The notes under the pieces: model-generated
The model's database searches: none
Told to the model about the DNA's origin: nothing
What the model saw: only the letters and a program-made list of their open reading frames with translations
From: a virus
Length of the DNA: 45,494 nt
IMG/VR virus record: IMGVR_UViG_3300042890_003113
Coordinates: 1-45,494 of that record
Strand: one strand, 5' to 3'
Translations under genes and position numbers: made by a program
Part shown: positions 29,827 to 37,655 of the stretch, in pieces
How the letters are laid out: each line of letters starts with the position of its first letter
Position numbering within the stretch: position 1 is the stretch's first letter

Positions 29827-30192
29827 TTACGCAAAATATCTGTAGGGCAAGCCCAGGGTCCAAGCAAGGTAGTCTTCATCACCGTTTGTGTCTTCGGCTT
29901 CGTGGATCCAACGCATGGCCATTTCTAAATCTTTGGCACCCAGTGTCAGCATCTCTGCTACACGACGTTCAAAAGCTTCGGTGGCCTGAGCTTCGGCTGT
30001 TTTGCGTTCTTGTTCTGCCGAATCAATTGCTACACCGAGTCCTTCAAACTCTGCATCAAACTGCTCAAGAGTCCAGGTACTGGTATCAATACCACGGGGA
30101 CGGAAACCGTAGGCATCCTTGTACATGTCCCAGTAGGTGGCCTGCGCCTGTTCCAACTGTGTCAACTCTTCCCAACTTTTAAACTGTTCCAT
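29827..30192 (-). CDS. Conserved-type phage protein
   Basis: This 121-aa protein begins MEQFKSWEELTQLEQAQATY and contains WDMYKDAYGFRPRGIDTSTW, then a charged helical region and EMLTLGAKDLEMAMRWIHEA. ATG 30192 has AAGGAG upstream and lies 31 nt after the -10. The WxxYKDAYGFRPRG motif recurs in T4-like phage proteins; role unknown. Confidence 0.72.
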   Translation of the reverse strand: MEQFKSWEELTQLEQAQATYWDMYKDAYGFRPRGIDTSTWTLEQFDAEFEGLGVAIDSAEQERKTAEAQATEAFERRVAEMLTLGAKDLEMAMRWIHEAEDTNGDEDYLAWTLGLPYRYFA

Positions 30193-30222
30193 TTCCGTCT
30201 CCTTATTTCTTACTATGTTCAT

Positions 30223-30251
30223 ATTATAGCAAATCGGCAATTTCGAGTCAA
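30223..30251 (-). promoter_or_regulatory. Sigma-70 promoter with embedded stop codon
   Basis: Minus strand: TTGACT (30246-30251), 17 bp, TATAAT (30223-30228) with TGC before it. The TGA stop of the preceding gene (30248-30250) is inside the -35. Confidence 0.88.
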
Positions 30252-30523
30252 CCAAATTCGTACATGTGTTGAGCCATTGCGGGATCCAATTTAATCAAAT
30301 CCTTTGCGGCCGCAGTCAACTCACGATAGCGACGGTTGACCACTGCACGAGGCAGTTCACCATCACAGCTCAAGTTTTCGGGGCTCAAGTCCGAATCAAT
30401 CATGCCTGCCACACGCAGACGGCCTGCGGCAGTGGTAACTTCGTACAGGGCTTCTGTGCGTTGGCCGCGGAACAGGGCTTGGTATTTGTTCTTGTTGTCA
30501 ATGTAGGTTTGCAGTGCTTTCAT
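30248..30523 (-). CDS. Small conserved-type phage protein
   Basis: This 91-aa protein begins MKALQTYIDNKNKYQALFRG and contains LYEVTTAAGRLRVAGMIDSD and PRAVVNRRYRELTAAAKDLI. AAAGGAG lies upstream. Mixed alpha/beta, unknown function. Between the promoters at 30555-30583 and 30223-30251. Confidence 0.65.
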   Translation of the reverse strand: MKALQTYIDNKNKYQALFRGQRTEALYEVTTAAGRLRVAGMIDSDLSPENLSCDGELPRAVVNRRYRELTAAAKDLIKLDPAMAQHMYEFG

Positions 30524-30554
30524 TTACGACTCCTTTTTTGTTAAACTATGCTAT

Positions 30555-30583
30555 ATTATAGCAAATGGGGAATTTTTGGTCAA
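30555..30583 (-). promoter_or_regulatory. Sigma-70 promoter for 30523
   Basis: Minus strand: TTGACC (30578-30583), 17 bp, TATAAT (30555-30560) with TGC before it. A stop-codon hairpin lies directly upstream. Confidence 0.88.
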
Positions 30584-30590
30584 ATGCCAA

Positions 30591-30610
30591 GTGTTGCGTT
30601 TACGCAACAC
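30591..30610 (-). other. Hairpin with stop codon in loop (GIY-YIG gene end)
   Basis: GTGTTGCG/CGCAACAC (8 bp) with a 4-nt loop that contains the TAA stop of the 30600-30938 gene. A short T-rich tail (TTGG) follows, so terminator strength is doubtful. Similar to 10269-10288. Confidence 0.55.
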
Positions 30611-30938
30611 CACGTACATCAGTGTTAAGGTTGGGCTTCATAGTACGGATCAAATCACGTTCAAAATTGTGTGCTTCTGTTTTGCCACGCACCACAGCCA
30701 CAACACGAACAGTGAATGAATCAGTACCACGTTCACGCATGGTCTCATAAAGCATCCATGATTTGTCTTCCGAGCGCATGCGGTACATGTGCTTGTTGCA
30801 ACGAACCAACACGCTCTTCTTCACAGTGCTCATTGTCTTGGCAGTGACGCCAATGTAGAAGTCTGTGCCGCTTTCAATCATGTAAATGATGTGAGTACGG
30901 TCGGTGCGTTTTTTACGTGATTGCTTTTTTAAGTTCAT
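30600..30938 (-). CDS. GIY-YIG endonuclease-like protein, leaderless
   Basis: This 112-aa protein contains HIIYMIESGTDFYIGVTAKT with a Y-x(9-10)-YIG core, RCNKHMYRM, and HNFERDLIRTMKPNLNTDVR, the GIY-YIG nuclease pattern including an Arg and terminal Glu. Phage members act in recombination, repair or as homing enzymes. A basic N-terminus (MNLKKQSRKKRTDR) precedes. ATG 30938 is 5 nt after the -10, so the mRNA is probably leaderless. Ends in a hairpin. Confidence 0.78.
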   Translation of the reverse strand: MNLKKQSRKKRTDRTHIIYMIESGTDFYIGVTAKTMSTVKKSVLVRCNKHMYRMRSEDKSWMLYETMRERGTDSFTVRVVAVVRGKTEAHNFERDLIRTMKPNLNTDVRGVA

Positions 30939-30943
30939 AGTGT

Positions 30944-30972
30944 ATTATAGCAAATCGGGAATTTTGGGTCAA
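30944..30972 (-). promoter_or_regulatory. Sigma-70 promoter, leaderless arrangement
   Basis: Minus strand: TTGACC (30967-30972), 17 bp, TATAAT (30944-30949) with TGC before it. The next start codon is 5 nt downstream of the -10. Confidence 0.87.
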
Positions 30973-30998
30973 CTGGTATTTTGTGGTAAAAACGCCAC

Positions 30999-31025
30999 AA
31001 AAAAAGGTAATACTTGAGTATTACC
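30999..31025 (-). terminator. Strong intrinsic terminator
   Basis: GGTAATAC/GTATTACC (8 bp) with loop TCAA, followed on the minus strand by TTTTTTT. It ends the radical SAM-containing transcript (genes 32814-31086). A second hairpin (TGTGG/CCACA, 30983-30999) follows. Between it and the 31086 stop is an AT-rich stretch with a perfect 12-bp palindrome ATTATCGATAAT. Confidence 0.87.
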
Positions 31026-31085
31026 CGGGGATTATCGATAATATTATTGGTTATTTTTAATGATTATCTGTCATATTATATTTCT

Positions 31086-31508
31086 TTATTGATAAATCCA
31101 ACCTAAATTTAGTGTATTGTGCATCCATGTAAACACAGGCACAGAAAACTCCAATTGATAAACACCGTTCCACCCCAAGTAACCTTGCCCAGTCAATGGA
31201 GATGCTTTATTAGGGTAGTGTGGGGGATAATCGGGATAGTATATTCCTGCCCATATAAACTTCGGATCCGTTATTCCAAAGAAACCGATTTCTTTAACAA
31301 TCACCGCAGTAGAAATATCGTTGTCATCTTTTTTAAAGTGTTCAACTTTTAAACAACACTGGCCTGTTTTTGCAACAAAATCAAAATCAAAATCAGTTGT
31401 TTCTGTTAACTGTTGGATTCTTCCCCGGCCATCTACATCTACCTCAACCCAGGGCTCACCCACAGGTTCAAGTGTCACACGCATTGTTACCGGGTACTCA
31501 GTAGCCAT
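31086..31508 (-). CDS. Beta-rich protein coupled to radical SAM gene 4
   Basis: This 140-aa protein overlaps the upstream radical SAM gene by 11 nt. It begins [20 protein letters not shown] and contains CCLKVEHFKKDD, KFIWAGIYYPDYPPHYPNKA and LTGQGYLGWNGVYQLEFSVP, ending NLGWIYQ. It is beta-rich with many Trp/Tyr and two adjacent Cys. The strict pairing suggests it may be a partner or substrate of the enzyme, but this is inference from position. Confidence 0.7.
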   Translation of the reverse strand: MATEYPVTMRVTLEPVGEPWVEVDVDGRGRIQQLTETTDFDFDFVAKTGQCCLKVEHFKKDDNDISTAVIVKEIGFFGITDPKFIWAGIYYPDYPPHYPNKASPLTGQGYLGWNGVYQLEFSVPVFTWMHNTLNLGWIYQ

Positions 31509-32814
31509 GCAGATCCAATATATCAGTTAATTCTGGGTACAATGATCTAGCATCGTAACCGTATAGATTGTCCCAACGTCGGCACCAGGCAACCATGTCC
31601 TTTAAATGCTGTTCACTATTGGGCAACTGATCCTGTGTCAAAATGTTTAAGCATTGATCAATCTGACTTAAAATTGTGCGCGGCAATTGGTTGATGTCGC
31701 TTTCGTTATAGTCCACAGTATAGTCGTTGGTTAAGTTGTATTCGTGTATTAAGTTTTTATAATTGTCAATGTACAGATGCCGCACAGCCAATGGCAATAT
31801 CATTGGATTTAAAAAAATTGGATTTGTTACATTTAAATTTTTTACATTTATTTTATTGTCAAGGCAGTAACGCAACAAGGTATGATAAGAGCCAATGGTC
31901 AATGTACTGATAGCCGGTCTGGCTGTCACAGTTATATTTGATCTGTTGCAATGTGCAAGATATTGTTGTATATTTTTCAGTACCAACTGAGTATCAGTGC
32001 CCTGTCTCTGGTACGAGTTATGTTCGGTAATAGTTTCAATGCTTACTTCAATTCCCACACGGTTAAATTTCTTTAACTTGTTGATCAAACTTTCATTGAA
32101 TATGGTTCCGTTTGATACAAAACTAAAGTTTAAATCCGTGCGGCCATGTAGAATCATATGGTCAACAAACTCTTCAAATCTTGGTGTTAATAATGTCTCG
32201 CCGCCCATGAAATGAACATTATTGAGATCTTTTATATTGACCAGTTCGTTGAGCACACGAGTCCATACTGCTTTGTCACGAGTCCAGTCTGTTCCTACAT
32301 ATTGCTGTGCATTTGCATTTCCCCATTTAACTTCTTGCGCGGCAATAGTGCTACTGGCTTGAGGATGGCACATCTTACAAGCCAGGTTGCAATAGTTTCC
32401 CAAGTCAATGTGTAAGTCTATGGGCATTCCATCATAATCACCGTTGTTATTTTTACTAGATTCAAATTTATCGTAGCCAGGACTTTGCTCGTAACTGTTG
32501 GAGAAATTTGTTTTGGTAAAAATAACGCTCTTTTGATTGCATTTATGTCTGCGACTGGTGCCACTGATTCCTTGCTGATAGTAACAACGACTACAAAAAC
32601 TGACTGGTGAATCACTAAACATTGCCAGTCGAGCTTGCCGCATAGGTTCACTGTTAAACCATTCAGCAATGGTCATTTGAGAGACGTTATAAGTTTTGCC
32701 TAAATTGTCCGGGTACAGTTTGTGTGATTCTTGGCAACAAAAACCTAGACTACCATCCCAGTAGATCTGTAGTTCATACCAGGGACTAGTGCAAAAAATA
32801 TTTTTATTAGGCAC
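31498..32814 (-). CDS. Radical SAM protein with N-terminal twitch-like domain (paralogue 4 of 5)
   Basis: This 438-aa protein starts [20 protein letters not shown] from GTG 32814, which overlaps the end of clpP; a longer frame opens only at TTG 32850 inside clpP. Twitch-like Cys ([23 protein letters not shown]) precede CNLACKMC and [11 protein letters not shown], where Thr replaces Pro of GGEP. It is the longest paralogue, with an insertion around residues 95-140. Downstream overlap with a beta-rich 140-aa gene. Substrate unknown. Confidence 0.88.
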   Translation of the reverse strand: MPNKNIFCTSPWYELQIYWDGSLGFCCQESHKLYPDNLGKTYNVSQMTIAEWFNSEPMRQARLAMFSDSPVSFCSRCYYQQGISGTSRRHKCNQKSVIFTKTNFSNSYEQSPGYDKFESSKNNNGDYDGMPIDLHIDLGNYCNLACKMCHPQASSTIAAQEVKWGNANAQQYVGTDWTRDKAVWTRVLNELVNIKDLNNVHFMGGETLLTPRFEEFVDHMILHGRTDLNFSFVSNGTIFNESLINKLKKFNRVGIEVSIETITEHNSYQRQGTDTQLVLKNIQQYLAHCNRSNITVTARPAISTLTIGSYHTLLRYCLDNKINVKNLNVTNPIFLNPMILPLAVRHLYIDNYKNLIHEYNLTNDYTVDYNESDINQLPRTILSQIDQCLNILTQDQLPNSEQHLKDMVAWCRRWDNLYGYDARSLYPELTDILDLHGY

Positions 32815-33430
32815 GTTTTTCAATAATTTTATCAGCAAGTCCAAAATCAACTGCTTGCTGTGCGCTTAAGAATGTATCAAACTTCATAGTTTCATACAGT
32901 TCTTCATAGGTCTTGTTGGCGGTGTTGTGCTTGACATACAGTTCGGTTAGACGTTTATTTATCCGTACGCTTTCTTCAAACGCACGTTTGCTATCTTCAA
33001 ACTGCAAGTCCTGCACATGTACAGATCCACGTGTGCCTGGGGTGCCGGAACTCACACGATGAATCATTGTACGTGCTTCTGGAAGTACCATGCGTTTGCC
33101 AACAGCGCCGGCCTGTGCCAACATTGATCCCATGCTGGCGGCCTGGCCCAATACAATGGTCTGCACATCGCATTTGATAAACTGCATGGTATCATAAATG
33201 GCCAGGCCTGCTGTAACAGCGCCACCAGGTGAGTTGATATAGAACGAAATATCTTTGTCAGGGTTTTCACTTTCCAAGAACAGCATCTGCGCCACAATCA
33301 AACTGGCTGAATGTTCGCTGACTTCTGTGTCCAACATGATCACACGGTCACGAAGCAAGCGGCTGTAGATATCGTAACTACGCTCGCCTTTGGCAGTTTG
33401 TTCTAGAACAATCGGTACTAAATTAGGCAT
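32807..33430 (-). CDS. clpP: ClpP-like serine protease
   Basis: This 207-aa S14-family protein aligns along its whole length: [50 protein letters not shown] with nucleophile Ser99, and [11 protein letters not shown] with His124. An insertion of about 12 residues lies before the third catalytic position. There [14 protein letters not shown] has Thr where E. coli ClpP has the catalytic Asp; Asp185 is nearby. ClpP forms a barrel protease with AAA+ unfoldases; the phage one may pair with host ClpX/ClpA or the second copy at 36989. Its promoter overlaps the divergent oxygenase start. Confidence 0.92.
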   Translation of the reverse strand: MPNLVPIVLEQTAKGERSYDIYSRLLRDRVIMLDTEVSEHSASLIVAQMLFLESENPDKDISFYINSPGGAVTAGLAIYDTMQFIKCDVQTIVLGQAASMGSMLAQAGAVGKRMVLPEARTMIHRVSSGTPGTRGSVHVQDLQFEDSKRAFEESVRINKRLTELYVKHNTANKTYEELYETMKFDTFLSAQQAVDFGLADKIIEKRA

Positions 33431-33460
33431 GGAATTTCCTTGTTATGCATGGGTGTGTAA

Positions 33461-33468
33461 TATAAGTA
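33461..33468 (+). promoter_or_regulatory. Candidate late promoter for oxygenase gene
   Basis: TATAAGTA lies 23 nt before ATG 33492 on the plus strand; one mismatch to TATAAATA. A similar GATAAGTA precedes the 35406 gene. Confidence 0.4.
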
Positions 33469-33497
33469 AGTATAACACATAAAGTGATTGTATGCAA
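33469..33497 (-). promoter_or_regulatory. Sigma-70 promoter for clpP, overlapping divergent start codon
   Basis: Minus strand: TTGCAT (33492-33497), 17 bp, TATACT (33469-33474). The -35 covers the start codon of the plus-strand gene at 33492. Confidence 0.65.
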
Positions 33498-34151
33498 GAT
33501 ATTAAGTTTGAAATTTTTCCAGAAGACTATGCCTATTCCCGGGTTCAGACAACTTTTCCGTGGAGCCGAACAGAGTTAATAGCAGACTTTGAACAGGAGG
33601 ATTGGAAACCATACGGAGCCGAAACTGCTGTTAAACACGACGCTTGGACTGGCAAACGGTTTAAAGTGCATCGTCCCCGAAGCTCTAAGTTGCAACAAAT
33701 TTCTCAATTCTTCAGGCAGGATTCTGTAAAAGATTACGTCATTGAATGCCTGTATCGAGACAAACCTATCTTACAAATAAACTGGCAAATGTATCCTTGG
33801 CGCATGAGCACCAATACTGTGTTACATGCAGAATTTACAAAAGATTTGCCAGGCTTTGAAAACGGTATTCACTGCGACATGCGACGACTAGTAGGAACTG
33901 GTATGATATATCTGGCCGAGGGTGACGATCCAGCCTCAGCCAGTTGCTTTTATGATCATCCAGATCGTCACAACCCTCGTCGTGTCACCACCGGCTACGG
34001 CGCAGGGTGGGTACACAGCAACGATTGGAATACCTGGCACGATGGTTGGAATCGCACTGACAAAACACGCTATAGTATCTTGTTGGCTCTTACTTTGAAA
34101 CTGGAGAATCAACCACAAGCAACTGATCAAGCGGTGCAAACCACGGTGTAA
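33492..34151 (+). CDS. 2-oxoglutarate/Fe(II) oxygenase-like protein
   Basis: This 219-aa protein has a candidate HxD facial pair (GIHCDMRRLVGTGMIYLAEG), followed by GWVHSNDWNTWHDGWNRTDK then RYSILLALT, giving a distal His and 2OG-binding Arg. This is the 2OG-Fe(II) dioxygenase order; these are common in T4-like phages. An N-terminal aromatic segment precedes the core. The 3' 62 nt overlap the convergent radical SAM gene on the other strand. Substrate unknown; alternatives are other jelly-roll fold enzymes. Confidence 0.62.
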   Translation: MQDIKFEIFPEDYAYSRVQTTFPWSRTELIADFEQEDWKPYGAETAVKHDAWTGKRFKVHRPRSSKLQQISQFFRQDSVKDYVIECLYRDKPILQINWQMYPWRMSTNTVLHAEFTKDLPGFENGIHCDMRRLVGTGMIYLAEGDDPASASCFYDHPDRHNPRRVTTGYGAGWVHSNDWNTWHDGWNRTDKTRYSILLALTLKLENQPQATDQAVQTTV

Positions 34152-35364
34152 TTAGTTCTGCAAATTCAGGCACGGCTGTTTCAAAAGTTTGTCCACGGCT
34201 ACGATCAAGGCCGCGAGTGTAACGATGAAATTCCCGGAAGTGATGCTGTTGTCCTTCCATTGGTGTATTCAAAAAGTTCAACACAATTTCACAATGGTCT
34301 TTCCAGTAGCGTTGATGCCACGGCCCAATATCATCCCCTGTCACATACTTTGACAATTTATCAGTAATTGCGATTTTAACAGCATCGGGCAAACTTTTCA
34401 CACACAGCTGATATGGTAAGTGCAACATGTTAAAGTTAGTGCCCAGCCCTTTCTTTGCAAAGAAATCAAATATCTCATCCAGATAATACACATTCAAACT
34501 GTTGACAGTGATACACACGCTAAATTGAAAGTTTTTGTTTGTGCGTTGTGCCTGTAGGAATCGTTCAAGATTGGCGGAAACCAGATCCCAGGTACTAGAA
34601 TAGCGAACATATCCACACCTATCTTCAATGTCATCAATGCTGAGATCAAAATAAACTCGTTTAAATTGCTTTAACAAATTTTCTAACTCATCATTCCAGA
34701 CAGTGCCATTGGTGCTAAAATGTAGGTCTATGTTTTTTGCAGTGCCTTGATCCACAGCAGCCTGTAGCACGTCAAAGTTCTTTTTGATCAGCATGGGCTC
34801 TGCACCGTAGTAGTCAATGTACACTGCATTAGGCACCCACTTGCTCATGGTGTTCCAGAGGTCTTGATTGTTGTCGCTGTAACTGGCAGGAATTCTGCGC
34901 CAGCGTTTGAGATACTCTGGGTAAGAAACGCCTTCTGCGGGCTGTGCTGCCAATTCCCAATCTTCACGATACCATTGACTGGACACTTCTGGGTTACAGG
35001 TTCTGCATTTCATGTTGCAGGTGTTGCCCATTTTTAGGTCCAGTATTTGCGGTTGATCATCACGGTCAGTCACTGGATGATTCATGCTGTTGTGCCACTG
35101 TCTGCGTGACTTTTTGCCGGCGTGTTCATCGTCCCAGCAGGCCTGACAACTGGCATGCTCTTGATTGTTTTCCAACGATTCTTGTATTTCTCTGCGTGTA
35201 GGGCTTGTCCATGCTTGTTCTAACGTGTGGGTGTCTAGATATATCTGCTCACCCTGTGCATCTTCCAGGTATTTTCTACTGTGACAGCACAGATATGTTC
35301 TTCCAGAATTGTGCAGGCCCAGGCCTTTGTCGGCTAAAATACAGTATAAATTACTTTGTTTCAT
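34090..35364 (-). CDS. Radical SAM protein with N-terminal twitch-like domain (paralogue 5 of 5)
   Basis: This 424-aa protein has twitch-like Cys (YLCCHSR, ASCQACWDDEHAG), CNMKCRTC, and DYYGAEPMLIK, where the usual GGEP is GAEP. YFDLSIDDI follows. Closest to paralogue 3 (27400). The 3' end overlaps the oxygenase-like gene on the opposite strand by 62 nt, so their mRNAs are antisense over that stretch. Substrate unknown; the GAEP change may weaken SAM binding. Confidence 0.88.
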   Translation of the reverse strand: MKQSNLYCILADKGLGLHNSGRTYLCCHSRKYLEDAQGEQIYLDTHTLEQAWTSPTRREIQESLENNQEHASCQACWDDEHAGKKSRRQWHNSMNHPVTDRDDQPQILDLKMGNTCNMKCRTCNPEVSSQWYREDWELAAQPAEGVSYPEYLKRWRRIPASYSDNNQDLWNTMSKWVPNAVYIDYYGAEPMLIKKNFDVLQAAVDQGTAKNIDLHFSTNGTVWNDELENLLKQFKRVYFDLSIDDIEDRCGYVRYSSTWDLVSANLERFLQAQRTNKNFQFSVCITVNSLNVYYLDEIFDFFAKKGLGTNFNMLHLPYQLCVKSLPDAVKIAITDKLSKYVTGDDIGPWHQRYWKDHCEIVLNFLNTPMEGQQHHFREFHRYTRGLDRSRGQTFETAVPEFAELITPWFAPLDQLLVVDSPVSK

Positions 35365-35376
35365 ATATTGATTTAT

Positions 35377-35384
35377 GATAAGTA
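35377..35384 (+). promoter_or_regulatory. Candidate late promoter for 35406
   Basis: GATAAGTA lies 21 nt before ATG 35406. Same form as TATAAGTA at 33461-33468. Confidence 0.35.
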
Positions 35385-35405
35385 AACAACAACGGAAAAA
35401 GAATC

Positions 35406-36992
35406 ATGCGTGACCTACTTAATTTACTTGACAATGTATTAACTGAAGAAAATCTAGCGGCTAAGGAAATACCCTCTAGAAAAATGTCTGCATTTATAGA
35501 TCCCAAAACTAAAAAACAATTGAACCGTTCAGAGTTATTCTTGTGGAAAGTTAAAAATGCATCACCTTTTGAACTGGTAGGTGGAGGAACAGTTACCATT
35601 AATCCCAAAGAGGCACAAAAAATTGCAACTTGGCTTGCTACCGGTCCTTCTGGTACTATAGCAATGGCCACGTCAGATGGCGGTACAGTAAAAAATACTC
35701 AACTACAAAAAACTGTAGAATTTGGCAGCAAGGAAGCAGAGAACATCAAAATCAAACCCAGTGATATTTTTCAAACAGATGAAAAAACTGAAATTGCTGA
35801 TTTAGGCAACAATATTGATGCACTATTACAGGCTGGCGGATTTCCAGCATCAGAGATGTATGACAAAATTGCCAATAATCCTGCTCTAGTAAAAATGGGA
35901 AAAATAGGAGATGCAGTAATTTACATGGCCAATCAGGCCAACAACGGTCAAGTGCCGACATTCCCAAACAATCTCAATCAAGATCAAATCAAAGCAATTG
36001 AACTGTATGCCAGTGAATATCTTGGTGCGCTAGGACTGGTCACTGGTGGAGTACCATTCATGCGTGGATCTCGAGAAGAGTTTGAAGGATTCGTGGGCGG
36101 TGATCTCAAAGACATGATTATGTTTTTCCCCAAAGCATCAAACAATCCCTTGGCCGACAGTTTTAGTGTAGTTAATGACGAAACTGGTCATGCTGTTAAA
36201 ATTTCTAGCAAAGCTGCCGGCAAAGGAGCACCCCCGAGCCTAGGCAGTATGAAATTCCCAGATGATATTAAGAAAAAATATCCGGAGGCTACACAATTTT
36301 TGAATAAAGCACAAGATGCATCTTTAAGTGCATTCACTCAACCATTTGCGTTGATGAACTATCTGTACGAAATCAACCCTAACAAAATTCCCAAAGCATA
36401 TCGCGGGTTAATGCCATTTACCCCAGCATTGGTCAGCCAACTTGAAAACAACATGAAAGGTGGCAAACCTATACCACGATCTATCATGAAACAGTTTGAA
36501 AAACAACTAAATCCCAAAGTTCGTGATGGCTCAGCCACTGACGGTGGCAAAGCATGGTATGCTGTGATTCAAGACATGATGCGAGCAGTTAACGCCGATC
36601 GTGCTGTGCCGGAACTACGTGCCGCATTGATTGAAAGTTTAGGTTACAACTTTGTTCAGTTATATACCAATGCCAAAGGTAACAAATTAGTAACACAAGC
36701 GTTTTGGCCTGCAAAAATTTCCGGGCAAGTTAAACTTAAATCTAAGGGATCTGCTGGAGAACTCAAAGGCAAAATGAGTGTGGAAATATCTCCCGGTGGC
36801 GAAGACTTGTACGATCCTTATAATCTTGACGACACACGTGGTGATCTTGGTGGCGTGACCTACACTGACGACACTGAAAAACTAGATGATATTGAAAATC
36901 AACGTTCCGGAGTCACTGCGGCAGCCGGCGGCATAGAAAAAACTAAACAATTAGGAAACGATAAAACGCTGGGACGCAAGCGCCAGCGTTAA
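35406..36992 (+). CDS. Large protein of unknown function, phage virion-type candidate
   Basis: This 528-aa protein begins MRDLLNLLDNVLTEENLAAK, an N-terminal helix style frequent in large T4-like phage proteins. It contains DAVIYMANQANNGQVPTFP, VNDETGHAVKISSKAAGKGA (Ser-Ser-Lys-rich) and YEINPNKIPKAYRGLMPFTP. The acidic end GGEDLYDPYNLDDTRGDLGG is followed by a basic tail GRKRQR. No TM or signal. The final hairpin (AACGCTGG/CCAGCGTT) spans the stop region. Plus-strand position and late-type motif suggest a virion component, but no family is named. Confidence 0.6.
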   Translation: MRDLLNLLDNVLTEENLAAKEIPSRKMSAFIDPKTKKQLNRSELFLWKVKNASPFELVGGGTVTINPKEAQKIATWLATGPSGTIAMATSDGGTVKNTQLQKTVEFGSKEAENIKIKPSDIFQTDEKTEIADLGNNIDALLQAGGFPASEMYDKIANNPALVKMGKIGDAVIYMANQANNGQVPTFPNNLNQDQIKAIELYASEYLGALGLVTGGVPFMRGSREEFEGFVGGDLKDMIMFFPKASNNPLADSFSVVNDETGHAVKISSKAAGKGAPPSLGSMKFPDDIKKKYPEATQFLNKAQDASLSAFTQPFALMNYLYEINPNKIPKAYRGLMPFTPALVSQLENNMKGGKPIPRSIMKQFEKQLNPKVRDGSATDGGKAWYAVIQDMMRAVNADRAVPELRAALIESLGYNFVQLYTNAKGNKLVTQAFWPAKISGQVKLKSKGSAGELKGKMSVEISPGGEDLYDPYNLDDTRGDLGGVTYTDDTEKLDDIENQRSGVTAAAGGIEKTKQLGNDKTLGRKRQR

Positions 36993-37564
36993 CGATTCAG
37001 TACGGAGATGTTGTCGCAGATGCCAAGCTTCAAGGCTTCTTCTGCACTGAGATACACATCGTGTGCCGGCAACAAGGTTCGTTTAATTTCTTCTTCTGAT
37101 AATCCTGTACACTGCACATAGTGTGCAACCATGCGCTTTTGTGTAAGATCAAACTCTTTCATTGTGGCCATCAACTCATGATGCTTGCCATCATTGCCCC
37201 AGGCATACTGATGACTCATGATACTAGTGTTGGGCGTTAGTGTTCTGCGTCCGGGTGATCCTGCCAAAAAGATCAACAATCCAGCACTGGCAATCTGACC
37301 CAGACCCACAGTCTTAATGAATATGTTGGAACTACGCATCACGTCAATTAGGGCAAAGGCCGCACTCATGTCCCCGCCCTCTGAACAGATCATCAACAAC
37401 AGTTCTTTGCGTTTTCTTTTTGTAACAAAGTTCTCGTGCAGAATCCATTCGATCGCAGGCTTTATACTTTCATGGTCTACTTCTCCCATGAAAACATACA
37501 TACCATTATCTGCCAACGCTTGTGTGTGGTCTTTTACGGTGTCAAAATCTTGCTGTGTGGCCAT
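36989..37564 (-). CDS. Second ClpP-like serine protease
   Basis: This 191-aa divergent ClpP-family protein has LLLMICSEGGDMSAAFALID (oxyanion-type loop), VGLGQIASAGLLIFLAGSPG with nucleophile Ser93, NTSIMSHQYAWG with His118, and LPAHDVYLSAEEALKLGI. The usual catalytic Asp site has Leu; the nearby Asp in AHD is kept. Its stop overlaps that of the plus-strand 528-aa gene. Two ClpP-type proteins could form a mixed ring or one could be a virion maturation protease. Confidence 0.88.
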   Translation of the reverse strand: MATQQDFDTVKDHTQALADNGMYVFMGEVDHESIKPAIEWILHENFVTKRKRKELLLMICSEGGDMSAAFALIDVMRSSNIFIKTVGLGQIASAGLLIFLAGSPGRRTLTPNTSIMSHQYAWGNDGKHHELMATMKEFDLTQKRMVAHYVQCTGLSEEEIKRTLLPAHDVYLSAEEALKLGICDNISVLNR

Positions 37565-37588
37565 GTTTAAATCAGTTAATTTGTGTGT

Positions 37589-37610
37589 GTTCAGTATTAT
37601 ACTACTGAAC
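37589..37610. promoter_or_regulatory. Inverted repeat flanking the -10 (candidate operator)
   Basis: GTTCAGTA and TACTGAAC (8-bp arms, 6-nt centre) enclose part of TATAAT at 37596-37601, before the ClpP-like gene. Binding here would block the promoter. Confidence 0.45.
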
Positions 37611-37625
37611 TGTCAAGATGCACAA
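37596..37625 (-). promoter_or_regulatory. Promoter for the second ClpP-like gene, TTGTGC type
   Basis: Minus strand: TTGTGC (37620-37625), 18 bp, TATAAT (37596-37601). The start TTGTGCATCTTG is shared with the promoter at 23494-23522. Confidence 0.55.
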
Positions 37626-37655
37626 TTACTTATGGCGCAATGTTGGCGCCAAAAA

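Noticed and set aside
31031-31042. 12-bp palindrome ATTATCGATAAT
   Set aside because: It lies in AT-rich DNA after a terminator with no promoter nearby, so it is probably chance.
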